From CAYLJO01 sp964383905 (GTDB taxonomy: Bacteria > Acidobacteriota > Blastocatellia > Pyrinomonadales > Pyrinomonadaceae): a DNA stretch of 37,900 nucleotides. The stretch lies in contig CAYLJO010000036.1 of the NCBI GenBank assembly GCA_964383905.1, positions 1 through 37,900 of the forward strand. The letters run 5' to 3'. The first letter of the stretch is position 1, and every line of letters starts with the position of its first letter. Positions 24,684-32,721 of the stretch are shown here, piece after piece. The position numbers and the translations under genes are program-made. The notes under the pieces are model-generated. The model was given only the letters and a program-made list of their open reading frames with translations, was not told the DNA's origin and did not search any database.

Positions 24684-25778
24684 TTACTTGCGGTAGTAGC
24701 CCTGGCGCGCACGCACCCGGAGCTGCGGCTGTGCAGGCACGCGCACATTGATGCGCAGGTACCTGCCGCTCGGTAAATCATTATTCGAATAGTACTGAAC
24801 AAGGTATTGCGCGCGAAGCTCAGCCGCGATCTGACGGAATACGGCGTCCAAATCCTCAGGCCGTTCCGGCACAAAGGATGTGCCGCCGGTCGCGTCCGCG
24901 AGCTGCTGCATCCCATCTTGCGCGCGCTGGCTGATGACGTTCAGATGCAACGATTGCCCGCTCGGATTAATTGAGTAGAAGGCGGCATCCGCGCGTTCGA
25001 CCTCGCGCCTCACTTCAAGCTGTGCCCTTAGATGAAGCGCCTGCTGCTTTTGCGGCGCGGCCGTCAGCGCGTCTTTGATGATGTCGCTGTTCGTATCTTC
25101 ACCGTCAGAGATCACGACGATAACACGGCGGTGCTGCGGCGGCGTAGACTGTGCCAGGTAATGGGCCGCGTCGACGACCGAATCGTAGAAGGCCGTCGAA
25201 CCTTTGGCCGGGCCAATCGACATTACCTTTGCGGACGCAATCTCGGCGGTGGCGCGCGCCTGTTCAAGACGCGGCCTGCTGTCGATGGCGAAGATAGTTG
25301 CCCTGTCCACAGGCTTCAAGACCTGTTTAAGAAAGCGCGCGGCGGCCTCCTGCTCGAAACCGAATCGCGCATTGACGCTGCCCGAAACGTCCAGCAGGAG
25401 CGCGATCTCCAAAGGGACTTGCTCCGGGTCGCCGATCTGCGCGATCTCCTGCGCGCGGCCTTCCTCTTCAAGCCGGAAATCAGTCGCCTTCAATCCCGTC
25501 ACCGATTGGCCCTTCGGATCCGTCACGGAGACAGGTACGACGACCAGATTCGAAGTGACGCGAATCACATCTCCTTCGTCGTCAATGGTTGGTGTGGGCG
25601 TTGGCGACGGGCGCGGCGTTGGTCTCGCCTGCGGCCCGGGAGGAGGCGGTGGCAGGTCCTGCAGCGAACGGTCTGGTGTCTGCCCGCACACACCGCCCGC
25701 GAGCAAAAGAAAAGCTAGCGCCGTGGGGATGAGCGCCAGCCTGGAGGCGATATATATTCGTCTTTGAACGCTAATCAT
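24684..25778 (-). CDS. Secreted VWA-domain protein (Acidobacterial VWFA-related family)
   Basis: This 364-residue protein has a signal peptide (about 1-32), a proline-rich linker (about 42-65) and a beta-rich segment, VIRVTSNLVVVPVSVTDPKG. A von Willebrand A domain follows with an intact MIDAS: Asp130-x-Ser132-x-Ser134 in LLLDVSGSV, the Thr in KGSTAFYDS, and the Asp in ISDGEDT. The layout matches the VWFA-related family expanded in Acidobacteriota. It probably binds a protein ligand through a divalent metal outside the cytoplasm. The ATG at 25778 is preferred because AGGAG lies nine bases upstream. It lies downstream of the OmpA-family gene on the same strand, beyond a long hairpin. Confidence 0.9.
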   Translation of the reverse strand: MISVQRRIYIASRLALIPTALAFLLLAGGVCGQTPDRSLQDLPPPPPGPQARPTPRPSPTPTPTIDDEGDVIRVTSNLVVVPVSVTDPKGQSVTGLKATDFRLEEEGRAQEIAQIGDPEQVPLEIALLLDVSGSVNARFGFEQEAAARFLKQVLKPVDRATIFAIDSRPRLEQARATAEIASAKVMSIGPAKGSTAFYDSVVDAAHYLAQSTPPQHRRVIVVISDGEDTNSDIIKDALTAAPQKQQALHLRAQLEVRREVERADAAFYSINPSGQSLHLNVISQRAQDGMQQLADATGGTSFVPERPEDLDAVFRQIAAELRAQYLVQYYSNNDLPSGRYLRINVRVPAQPQLRVRARQGYYRK

Positions 25779-25866
25779 CAAACCAACTCCTCATGCCGCC
25801 AGCGCTCATCCGGTTGCTGGCCCTCAATTAATTGATGCCGCCTAACGGCATGATGGTTGGCAAACA

Positions 25867-25917
25867 AAGGAGTTTCTAGTTTCAGGTTCTGAATGAACCT
25901 GAAACTAGAAACTCCTT
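25867..25917 (-). terminator. Perfect 23-bp hairpin abutting the ompA-like stop codon
   Basis: A perfect 23-base inverted repeat (25867-25889 with 25895-25917) has a five-base loop. The stem begins at the base right after the TAG at 25918-25920. TGTTTG follows on the minus strand. The stem is much longer and less GC-rich than a usual terminator. Confidence 0.7.
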
Positions 25918-26988
25918 CTATTCTGGTGTTGCCGTTGACGTGCTCGCGCCGGGCGTATTCATCGTCGGCGCGCCCTGTATCAGTCCTTTGTTGACGAGCA
26001 CCTTAACTTCAACGCGGCGATTCTGCGCGCGTCCCTCGCGTGTGCGATTGTCCGCCACGGCCTGTGCCTTCCCATAACCGTAGGGTGTGATGATACGGCG
26101 CAGCGGGATATTGTGGTTCTCGACAAGATAACGCACGACGGCGTCTGCCCGGCGTTGGCTCAGCCTGCGATTGGCTTCCACGCTGCCGGTCGCATCCGTG
26201 TAGCCTGATACTTCGATCACATAACCTTTAGCGTTGAGCGCCTTGGCGGAAATGTTGTCCAGTTGGGCTTTAGACTGCGGCGAGAGGACTGCGCTGTTGA
26301 CTCTAAAGTTGATCGTGGTTTTGTCCTGCGGCACATAATCGTCAAGCGCGGAGATACGCTCGTTGGTTGCGTTGACGCCCGCGACGGCTGCGTCGGCCGT
26401 TTCCTGCGCGGCCTTAGCGCCGCCCTTCGCGGCGTTGGAGACGGCGGCCAGTTCGTCGATCTGTCCCGACAGCCGTTGCGCGTTCTGCTCGACCTGCCCG
26501 ATTCGTGACTCGGCCGAGCCGACGCGGCTCTCCACCGGATCGACACGTGATTCGACCGAGCGCGCCACCCTCAGATCTGTATCAGAGAATTTAACGTGGT
26601 CGGCGACGAGCTGGCCACCGGCATCGCCGCGACCTTCAACCTCAACGTTGAGGCCGCGCAGGATGTTGGTCTGGCCATAATTCTTCCCGCCGCGGAACGG
26701 GTTGCGCTTCCTTTCGGTGACGCGAGTGCTGTCGGTTAAGCGCACGACTGTATCTACGCCGTTTAAGTCGCGCACGACGAAGGTGTCGGCATCGCGCCTG
26801 GTGACAACACCTTTGATCTTCATTCTTTCGCCGCTGGCAACGGTGCGCGCCCTCCTACTTGTTGTGGTATTTCCACTTTGGGCGGGTCCTGTGGAATTAC
26901 CCTGCGCGAACATTGCCGGGACAAACGCCAGTGCAAGACCAGAGGCGAGCACAAACGATTGAAATGTTCTGGATTTATTAACGCTCAT
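25918..26988 (-). CDS. OmpA-family envelope protein with DUF5666-like and coiled-coil regions
   Basis: This 356-residue protein has a signal peptide (1-28, ending AMFAQ). A small beta domain follows (about 50-130, with GVVTRRDADTFVVRDLNG), resembling DUF5666. A heptad-like coiled coil lies at about 140-215, with repeated VESRV, AESRI and VEQNA units. The C-terminal OmpA peptidoglycan-binding domain (about 235-340) contains VSGYTDATGS and NRRLSQRRADAVVRYL. The OmpA domain should anchor it to peptidoglycan; there is no beta-barrel, so it probably spans the periplasm from the coiled coil. The start at 26988 follows GGAG by eight bases. The longer reading to 27087 would bury the signal peptide and is rejected. 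Confidence 0.88.
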   Translation of the reverse strand: MSVNKSRTFQSFVLASGLALAFVPAMFAQGNSTGPAQSGNTTTSRRARTVASGERMKIKGVVTRRDADTFVVRDLNGVDTVVRLTDSTRVTERKRNPFRGGKNYGQTNILRGLNVEVEGRGDAGGQLVADHVKFSDTDLRVARSVESRVDPVESRVGSAESRIGQVEQNAQRLSGQIDELAAVSNAAKGGAKAAQETADAAVAGVNATNERISALDDYVPQDKTTINFRVNSAVLSPQSKAQLDNISAKALNAKGYVIEVSGYTDATGSVEANRRLSQRRADAVVRYLVENHNIPLRRIITPYGYGKAQAVADNRTREGRAQNRRVEVKVLVNKGLIQGAPTMNTPGASTSTATPE

Positions 26989-27401
26989 AACTAAGCTCCA
27001 TGCATCGTAATTAGCGGGGTTTTTCTTCGTCCCGCGGATCTCGTATGTTGTGACGACCGCCCTAAACAGCGGAAAAGCCGCAAGCATTGCGGTTATCCTT
27101 ACTAAGACGGCGTTCGCGCCCGTTTGAGTTGCAAGCGAAGAACAGAAAACTTACCCGAAGGTTCCGGACTCGAGGGCCGCAATCAAAGATTTGATCTTCG
27201 GTCGTTGACCGAACGAATTCTATCGAACGAGTGAGGGAAGTCAAGCCAGGGTTGCTATGACCGAGCGTGGGCAATCCGATTGCTATGTAAATGCCGTCAG
27301 ATCACAACAAAGAAGGGACAAGAAGAGGGGAACGCCGTAGACCGAGGAGATAAAACAGCATTTCGCCTCGGTCCCTGCGCTTTCATCCTTTTGGGTGCTG
27401 T
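26989..27401. other. Intergenic region between the E2 and ompA-like genes
   Basis: It contains the upstream region of the OmpA-family gene and the 3' flank of the E2 gene. A hairpin at 27340-27373 is the only structure I can support. A small stem, CCGCAAGCATTGCGG, lies near 27077. Confidence 0.45.
27340..27373 (-). terminator. Possible terminator of the 2-oxo acid dehydrogenase operon
   Basis: Eight-base perfect arms (27340-27347 GACCGAGG with 27366-27373 CCTCGGTC) have an 18-base loop and lie 28 bases after the E2 stop. No clear T-tract follows on the minus strand. Confidence 0.4.
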
Positions 27402-28892
27402 CTATACCGAAAACTGACCGGCTTCCAGCACCTGCTTGACGTGGGCGAGGAATCTTTCCGCATCCGCGCCGTCAATAATGCGATGGTCAAAGCTGAGGGC
27501 AAAATAGGCCATCGAGCGGATGGCGAGGTAGTCGTCGCCATCCGGAGTCGTCATCACCTTCGGACGCTTCTCTATCGCGCCGATTCCCAAGATCGCCACT
27601 TGCGGCTGGTTGATGATTGGCGTGCCAAAGAGTCCGCCAAAGACGCCGGGGTTGGTAATGGTAAACGTGCCGCCCGCGACCTCGTCGGGCTTGAGTTGCT
27701 TGGTGCGGGCGCGATCCGCGAGGTCATTAGCGGCCCGGGCCAGACCAGAGATCGAAAGATCGTCGGCGCGTTTGATGACCGGCACGATCAGGCCCCAGTC
27801 GAGCGCTACGGCCATGCCGAGGTTGATGTCACGTTTATAGATTATCTGGTCGCCATTGACCTGCGCGTTGAAGACCGGGAACCGCCGGATCGCGCCCGTA
27901 ACGGCTTGGAAGATAAACGGCATGAAGGTGAGTTTCGTGCCCGTTCGCTCCAAAAAGGATGCCTTATGTTGGTCGCGCAGTTTGGCGACGCGCGTCATGT
28001 CTATCTCGTAAACGGTTGTGACGTGCGCGGATGTGCGGCGCGACAGCACCATGTGCTCCGCAATCTTTTTGCGCATGACGCTCATCTGCTCGACACGGTC
28101 TTCTGTGGCGGGCCGGACAAAGGTCGGCGCCTGTGTGCCCGGCGCACCCATTGTTGGCGTCGCTTGTGTTACCGGCTGCGGCGTTAGCGGCGTCGGCGTG
28201 GGCACTGTAGTTGCTGCGCCAGATTCAATAAAGCTCAGAATATCGTTTTTCGTCACGCGACCGCTCATGCCCGTGCCTTCGAGACGTGAGATGTCTATAC
28301 CATGCTCTTTGGCGATATTGCGCACGAGCGGGCTGGACTTAGTCCGGCGTAGCTCTTCAGCCGTCGGCACAGCGCTACTGTCGCCGTTGCCCTTCATGGA
28401 AGGGGATGGCGTTGATGCTATCGATGTTATCGGGGGTTGCGATGCGGCGCTGGTAACCTGGGGCACAGGCGATGACGGAGCCGGCGGCGGTGGCCCTTCA
28501 ATTTCAGGGTCTTTCCAGATATGCGGCGGAGGAGCGGTTCGTACCATGGTCGAGGCCGGCGGAGTTGCGGGCGGTGGCGCCGGAGCCGGCGGTGCGGTTG
28601 TCGCAGCCGGTGCGCCAGCTGCGACTGACGATCCTGGCGTTGTGGCCACGCCTTCGCCTCCGTCGAGGACGGCGACTACTTTGTTGACCTCAACTGTGTC
28701 GCCCTCTTTAAACTTGATCTCGGTAAGTATTCCGGCGGCGGGCGAAGGGATCTCCGCATCAACCTTGTCCGTCGATATTTCAAACAGTGGCTCGTCGCGC
28801 TCGACGCGGTCGCCCACTTTCTTCAACCATTTCGTGATCGTCCCCTCCGCGATGGACTCTCCCATCTGCGGCATGACTACTTCTGTGCTCAT
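27402..28892 (-). CDS. Dihydrolipoamide acyltransferase, E2 of a 2-oxo acid dehydrogenase complex
   Basis: This 496-residue protein has one lipoyl domain (1-78) with the lipoylated Lys43 in ISTDKVDAEI. A Pro/Ala/Thr-rich swinging linker follows (82-180). The peripheral subunit-binding domain lies at 186-222, and the trimer-forming catalytic domain at about 265-496. The catalytic motif DHRIIDG starts at residue 469, with His470 and Asp474. It transfers acyl groups from lipoamide to CoA. The start is supported by GGAG five bases upstream. It is the last gene after lpd, E1 alpha and E1 beta. The alpha/beta E1 partners exclude 2-oxoglutarate dehydrogenase of the usual SucA type. Branched-chain 2-oxo acids or pyruvate are the likely substrates. 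Confidence 0.94.
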   Translation of the reverse strand: MSTEVVMPQMGESIAEGTITKWLKKVGDRVERDEPLFEISTDKVDAEIPSPAAGILTEIKFKEGDTVEVNKVVAVLDGGEGVATTPGSSVAAGAPAATTAPPAPAPPPATPPASTMVRTAPPPHIWKDPEIEGPPPPAPSSPVPQVTSAASQPPITSIASTPSPSMKGNGDSSAVPTAEELRRTKSSPLVRNIAKEHGIDISRLEGTGMSGRVTKNDILSFIESGAATTVPTPTPLTPQPVTQATPTMGAPGTQAPTFVRPATEDRVEQMSVMRKKIAEHMVLSRRTSAHVTTVYEIDMTRVAKLRDQHKASFLERTGTKLTFMPFIFQAVTGAIRRFPVFNAQVNGDQIIYKRDINLGMAVALDWGLIVPVIKRADDLSISGLARAANDLADRARTKQLKPDEVAGGTFTITNPGVFGGLFGTPIINQPQVAILGIGAIEKRPKVMTTPDGDDYLAIRSMAYFALSFDHRIIDGADAERFLAHVKQVLEAGQFSV

Positions 28893-28905
28893 ACATTCTC
28901 CAAAA

Positions 28906-28960
28906 GTCTGGAGTCTAGAGTCTGAAGTCTAAAGTCCAATTGACTCTCCAGACTCCAGAC
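28906..28960. repeat. Intergenic hairpin built on GTCTGGAGTCT
   Basis: GTCTGGAGTCTAGAGT (28906-28921) is nearly complementary to ACTCTCCAGACTCCAGAC (28943-28960), with a two-base bulge. It fills most of the gap between E1 beta and E2. Shorter copies, GTCTGAAGTC and GTCTAAAGTC, lie in the loop. Confidence 0.6.
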
Positions 28961-28967
28961 TTGCGTA

Positions 28968-29996
28968 CTAATATGCTGCCAATTTGCGCGCCGCATCCAG
29001 CACATCCTTCGTCTGCGGCAGGTAATATTCTTCCAGGGGCGGCGAATAAGGCACGGGCGTATCAAGGGAAGCGACACGCACGATGGGCGCGTCGAGCCAC
29101 TCGAAAGCCTCTTCGGCGATGGTCGCCGCAATCTCGCCGCCAATGCCACCGGTGCGCGACGCTTCGTGGAGCACCATCGCCTTACTGGTCTTCTTCACAC
29201 TCGCGAGAATAGCCTCCTTGTCTAATGGCGCGAGCGTGCGCAGGTCTATGACCTCGACATCAATGCCCTCTTTCTCCAGCTGCTCCGCCGCATCGAGTGC
29301 CGTCAAGACCATCGCGCCGAAAGTGATGATCGAAAGATCACGCCCCTCGCGCATTGTGCGCGCCTTGCCGATCTCGACAATGTAATCATCTGCCGGCAGC
29401 TCCTCGCGCAGACGCGGCAAGCGATAGAGCTTCTTGTGCTCGAAGAAGAGCACCGGATCGGAATCGCGTATCGCCGCTTTGATCAGACCCTTCGCGTCAT
29501 AGGCGGTCGAAGGCTCGACGATCTTTAGCCCGGCTGTGTTCAGGAAAAACGACTCGGCATTGACCGAATGGAACGGGCCGGCATGAACGCCGCTGCCACA
29601 CGGGCCGCGGAACACCGCAGGAAGGCTCGCGCCCCAGCGATAGCGGCACTTCGCCGCGTAATTGGTCAGCATGTCAAACCCCGCGGAGATGAAGTCAATG
29701 AACTGAAACTCCGCCACCGGGCGCATTCCCATCAGCGCTGCGCCGCACGCCGCGCCGACAATCGCCGCCTCCGAAATCGGCGTGTCGATGCAGCGCGCTT
29801 CGCCGAACTCGTCAATCAACCCTTCCGTCACTTTGAACGCGCCACCATACACGCCTACGTCTTCACCGACGACGAACACTTTGGGGTCGCGCTCCATCTC
29901 TTCCCAGATGCCCTGGCGAATCGCTTCGACGAACGTGGCGACGCCGCCGCGCGCCGGGCGGTTTACTTTTTTATCTTTCTGCAGTGCTGTTGCCAT
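28968..29996 (-). CDS. 2-oxo acid dehydrogenase E1 component, beta subunit
   Basis: This 342-residue protein has the transketolase pyrimidine-binding domain and C-terminal domain of alpha2beta2-type E1. Motifs include FVVGEDVGVYGGAFKVTEGL at about residues 40-59, with the Glu that activates thiamine pyrophosphate, and AEFQFIDFISAGFDMLTNYA at about 116-135. RGPCGSGVHAGPFHSVNAES follows later. It forms the E1 heterotetramer with the alpha subunit encoded 53 bases upstream and decarboxylates the 2-oxo acid. The length is normal. ATG at 29996 has only a weak ribosome-binding site. Confidence 0.94.
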   Translation of the reverse strand: MATALQKDKKVNRPARGGVATFVEAIRQGIWEEMERDPKVFVVGEDVGVYGGAFKVTEGLIDEFGEARCIDTPISEAAIVGAACGAALMGMRPVAEFQFIDFISAGFDMLTNYAAKCRYRWGASLPAVFRGPCGSGVHAGPFHSVNAESFFLNTAGLKIVEPSTAYDAKGLIKAAIRDSDPVLFFEHKKLYRLPRLREELPADDYIVEIGKARTMREGRDLSIITFGAMVLTALDAAEQLEKEGIDVEVIDLRTLAPLDKEAILASVKKTSKAMVLHEASRTGGIGGEIAATIAEEAFEWLDAPIVRVASLDTPVPYSPPLEEYYLPQTKDVLDAARKLAAY

Positions 29997-30049
29997 ACCC
30001 TAAGATTTTAATCTGCAATTCGATGTCTGAAGTTTCAAATGATCGATCT

Positions 30050-31183
30050 CTAATTACCACCAAATACTTTCGGACGAAAGGCAGGCGGCACGATGTTATT
30101 GTCAAAAACGCCGTAAGCGGCCTGTTCCGGTTCGGGCATCGGAGAGGATTCGGCCCACTCAACGTCTTCATCAATCTCGCGCTGAATGGCGGCCGTGATC
30201 TCGTCAAGCTGCTCGCGGGATGCCGTGCCCTGCGAAGTCAAATATGCCTCATAGCGATCAACCGGGTCGTTGTTCTTCTCCCACTCTTCAATCTCGCCTG
30301 CGGGTACATACCGCTGGTCGTCGTGTTCGGCGTGGCCTTTGCGGCGGTAGGTTTTCGCTTCGATCAAGACCGCGCCACCGCCCCCGCGCGCATACTCCAC
30401 AGCCTTCCTTGCCACTTCGTAGCAGGCGATGATGTCGTTGCCGTCAACGATGTGGCCCGGAATGCCATAGCCCGCAGCCTTTTCCGCCAGATCCTTGCAG
30501 GCCGTCTGCTTCGAGGTCGGCGTCGAATACGCGTAATGGTTATACTCGGCGACGACGATCAGCGGCAGTCGTTGGACGGCAGCGAAGTTCAATCCTTCAT
30601 GAAAAGCGCCGGTGCTCATGCCGCCGTCGCCGATGTAAGCGAGCGCGACGATATCCTTCTCCTGCATCCGTGCTCCGAGCAGGACGCCCGTCATGACGGG
30701 AATCATGTCACCGAGGTGCGAGATCGGTCCGATGAAGCCCTTCTCCATGTTGCCGAAGTGAATGTTGAGGTCACGCCCGCCCGATGGTCCCCACGCCTTC
30801 GCCATATACTGCGCAAAAATCTCCCGCGGGCGAATTCCTTTAACAAGCACCGCGCCGAGGTCGCGGATCAACGGCGTGATGAAATCCCGCGGCTCCAACG
30901 CGTAAGCCGTGCCGACCGCCGTTGCCTCCTGCCCGAGCGAGCGAAAGACGCCGCCGACGACTTTCGTCTGGCGGTAGAGATTGACGAGACGCTCCTCGAC
31001 CATGCGGGTCATTTTCAAATAGCGGTACAACTCCACCATCTGCTCGGGCGTGAGCGTCGTGTCGGCGGTGCACGTGAGCGGAGCCGTGCCGGCGGTCGCT
31101 GTGCCCCGGCCCGCGTTTTTTCCGCCACCCCTTGAAGCCCGGCGCGTTTCGGAGGGCGCCGGTTTACGAGTACCTTTTTTCAT
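30050..31183 (-). CDS. 2-oxo acid dehydrogenase E1 component, alpha subunit
   Basis: This 377-residue protein has a basic, Ala/Gly-rich N-terminal extension of about 45 residues before the E1 alpha core. The thiamine-binding motif begins IGDGGMSTGAFHEGLNFA and ends EYNHYAYST, where most homologues have NN in place of YN. The segment YRRKGHAEHDDQRYVP is the phosphorylation-loop region. It matches branched-chain or pyruvate E1 alpha in length. The start is ATG at 31183. A TTG nine bases upstream lies inside the hairpin repeat and is rejected. No Shine-Dalgarno sequence is visible, because the hairpin repeat directly abuts the ATG. Confidence 0.93.
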   Translation of the reverse strand: MKKGTRKPAPSETRRASRGGGKNAGRGTATAGTAPLTCTADTTLTPEQMVELYRYLKMTRMVEERLVNLYRQTKVVGGVFRSLGQEATAVGTAYALEPRDFITPLIRDLGAVLVKGIRPREIFAQYMAKAWGPSGGRDLNIHFGNMEKGFIGPISHLGDMIPVMTGVLLGARMQEKDIVALAYIGDGGMSTGAFHEGLNFAAVQRLPLIVVAEYNHYAYSTPTSKQTACKDLAEKAAGYGIPGHIVDGNDIIACYEVARKAVEYARGGGGAVLIEAKTYRRKGHAEHDDQRYVPAGEIEEWEKNNDPVDRYEAYLTSQGTASREQLDEITAAIQREIDEDVEWAESSPMPEPEQAAYGVFDNNIVPPAFRPKVFGGN

Positions 31184-31258
31184 AGTCAGCAATCAGTAAT
31201 CAGCACTCAGTAATCAGCAAATCAGCTTTAGCTGACTACTGATTACTGATCGCTGACT
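31184..31258. repeat. CAGTAATCAG hairpin repeat filling the lpd to E1 alpha gap
   Basis: The left arm (31184-31203) pairs with the right arm (31239-31258) at 19 of 20 positions. Further CAGTAATCAG copies and a small stem TCAGC-TTTA-GCTGA (31222-31235) lie inside. It occupies nearly the whole gap between the lpd stop (31261) and the E1 alpha start codon (31183). Confidence 0.8.
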
Positions 31259-31260
31259 AC

Positions 31261-32664
31261 TTAAATGTGTATCGCCAGGTTATGTACCCCTTCGGCGGCT
31301 TCCATGACGGCCTCGGAAACTGTCGGGTGCGCGTGCATCGTGCGGCCCAGTTCTTCCGCCGTCGACTCAAGCTGCATCGCGACGCAGGCTTCGGCGATCA
31401 ACTCCGTCGCGTGTGGGCCGATGATGTGTACGCCGAGAATCTCGTCGTACTTCGACTCGCTGACGACTTTGACAAACCCCTCTTCCTCGCCGAGGATACG
31501 CGCTTTGCCCGAAGCCGAAAAGGGAAACTTGCCGGTCTTGACGTCATAGCCTTCCTTGCGCGCCCCCGCCTCGGTTAAGCCAACCGACGCCACCTCCGGA
31601 TCGCAGTAAGTGCAGGAAGGGACAAGGCGCATGTTGATCGGCTGCACGTGTTGCCCGGCGATCTGCTCGACGGCGAGAATTCCTTCTTTCGACGCGAGGT
31701 GCGCGAGCAGTGGCGTCGGAATCACGTCACCGATGGCGTAAATATTCGATTCGCCGGTGCGCAAATACTCATCGACTTGGATCGCGCCGCGCTCGACCTT
31801 GATCTTCGTGCCTTCAAGACCCAGTCCCGCCGTATAGGGCATGCGCCCGACGGCGACCAGCAGCATTTCGGCTTCGAGCCTGACGGCCTCGCCCTTCGCG
31901 GTCTTTCCCGTCAGGATGACGCCCTTATCGGTCTTCTCCATCTTCTCAAGCTTCGTGTCGACCTGCGATTTGAGCCCACGCTTGCGGAACGCTTTCTCAA
32001 GTTCCTTGGAAATCTCTTCGTCTTCAAGCGGCAGCAGCCTGGGCATCAATTCGACGATGGTCGTGTCGCAACCGAAGCGCGAGTAAACGGAGGCGAACTC
32101 AACGCCGACAGCGCCCGCGCCCATCACGATCAGCGATTTCGGCACTTCCTTCAGTTCTAAAATGTGATCGCTGTTGACGACGCGCTCCCCGTCCGTCTCA
32201 AAACCGGGGATGGGGCGCACCGCGGAGCCTGTCGCGATGATGATATTCCTGGTTTGAATCGTCTGCTTCTTGCCGTCTTCGTCGGTGACTTCGACTTTGC
32301 CCTGTCCGGCCAACCGCCCGGTGCCCTTGAAGGTCGTGACCTTATTCTTCTTCATCAGGTACTCGATACCTTTTGAATTTTTCATCACGACTTTTTCCTT
32401 GCGTTTCTGCACGTCGGCAAAGGCGAGCTTAATGTCCGCCGCTTGCACGCCAAAATCTGCGGCATGCCGCATCTGCTCATAGACGTGTGCCGACATCAAA
32501 AGCTGTTTCGTCGGGATGCAGCCCCGCAACGTACACGTGCCGCCCAGTCGCTTGTCCTTTTCCACGATCGCCGCCTTTAACCCCAACTGACCCGCGCGAA
32601 CCGCCGCCACATAACCCCCCGGCCCGCTGCCGATGATCGTCACGTCAAATTGTTCCGTAGCCAA
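31261..32664 (-). CDS. lpdA: Dihydrolipoyl dehydrogenase (E3)
   Basis: This 467-residue flavoprotein reoxidises dihydrolipoamide with NAD+. The FAD motif is IIGSGPGGYVAAVRAGQLG (10-28). The redox disulfide is Cys44 and Cys49 in GGTCTLRGCIPTK, where most E3s have GGTCLNVGCIPSK. The NAD motif is VMGAGAVGVEFASVYSRFG. The C-terminal His-Glu pair is in HAHPTVSEAVMEA. The start is TTG, following a purine-rich GGAAAAA; no ATG fits the conserved N-terminus. It is the first gene of the four-gene complex. The ClbS/DfsB-like gene lies 57 bases upstream on the same strand and may share the transcript. Confidence 0.96.
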   Translation of the reverse strand: MATEQFDVTIIGSGPGGYVAAVRAGQLGLKAAIVEKDKRLGGTCTLRGCIPTKQLLMSAHVYEQMRHAADFGVQAADIKLAFADVQKRKEKVVMKNSKGIEYLMKKNKVTTFKGTGRLAGQGKVEVTDEDGKKQTIQTRNIIIATGSAVRPIPGFETDGERVVNSDHILELKEVPKSLIVMGAGAVGVEFASVYSRFGCDTTIVELMPRLLPLEDEEISKELEKAFRKRGLKSQVDTKLEKMEKTDKGVILTGKTAKGEAVRLEAEMLLVAVGRMPYTAGLGLEGTKIKVERGAIQVDEYLRTGESNIYAIGDVIPTPLLAHLASKEGILAVEQIAGQHVQPINMRLVPSCTYCDPEVASVGLTEAGARKEGYDVKTGKFPFSASGKARILGEEEGFVKVVSESKYDEILGVHIIGPHATELIAEACVAMQLESTAEELGRTMHAHPTVSEAVMEAAEGVHNLAIHI

Positions 32665-32721
32665 TTTTTCCGTTTTCCTCTCTCTGTAAACGATGAAATA
32701 AGAACCGAAAGCCCGTCAGGT

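Noticed and set aside
25032..25767. Two overlapping plus-strand open frames opposite the VWA gene
   Set aside because: The VWA protein has a signal peptide and a full MIDAS motif. The opposite frames have Arg-rich shadow composition.
26989..27087. N-terminal extension of the OmpA-like gene to 27087
   Set aside because: It would place 33 residues before a clear signal peptide. GGAG eight bases before 26988 supports the shorter form.
28018..28932. Plus-strand open frame (304 codons) opposite E2
   Set aside because: It mirrors the Pro/Ala/Thr linker and lipoyl domain of E2, giving Gly/Ala/Val runs. It is a shadow of a well-supported gene.
29984..31135. Long plus-strand open frame (383 codons) opposite E1 alpha
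   Set aside because: The minus strand encodes a clear E1 alpha with thiamine-binding motifs. The opposite frame is a GC-rich shadow, with no ribosome-binding site or recognisable domain.
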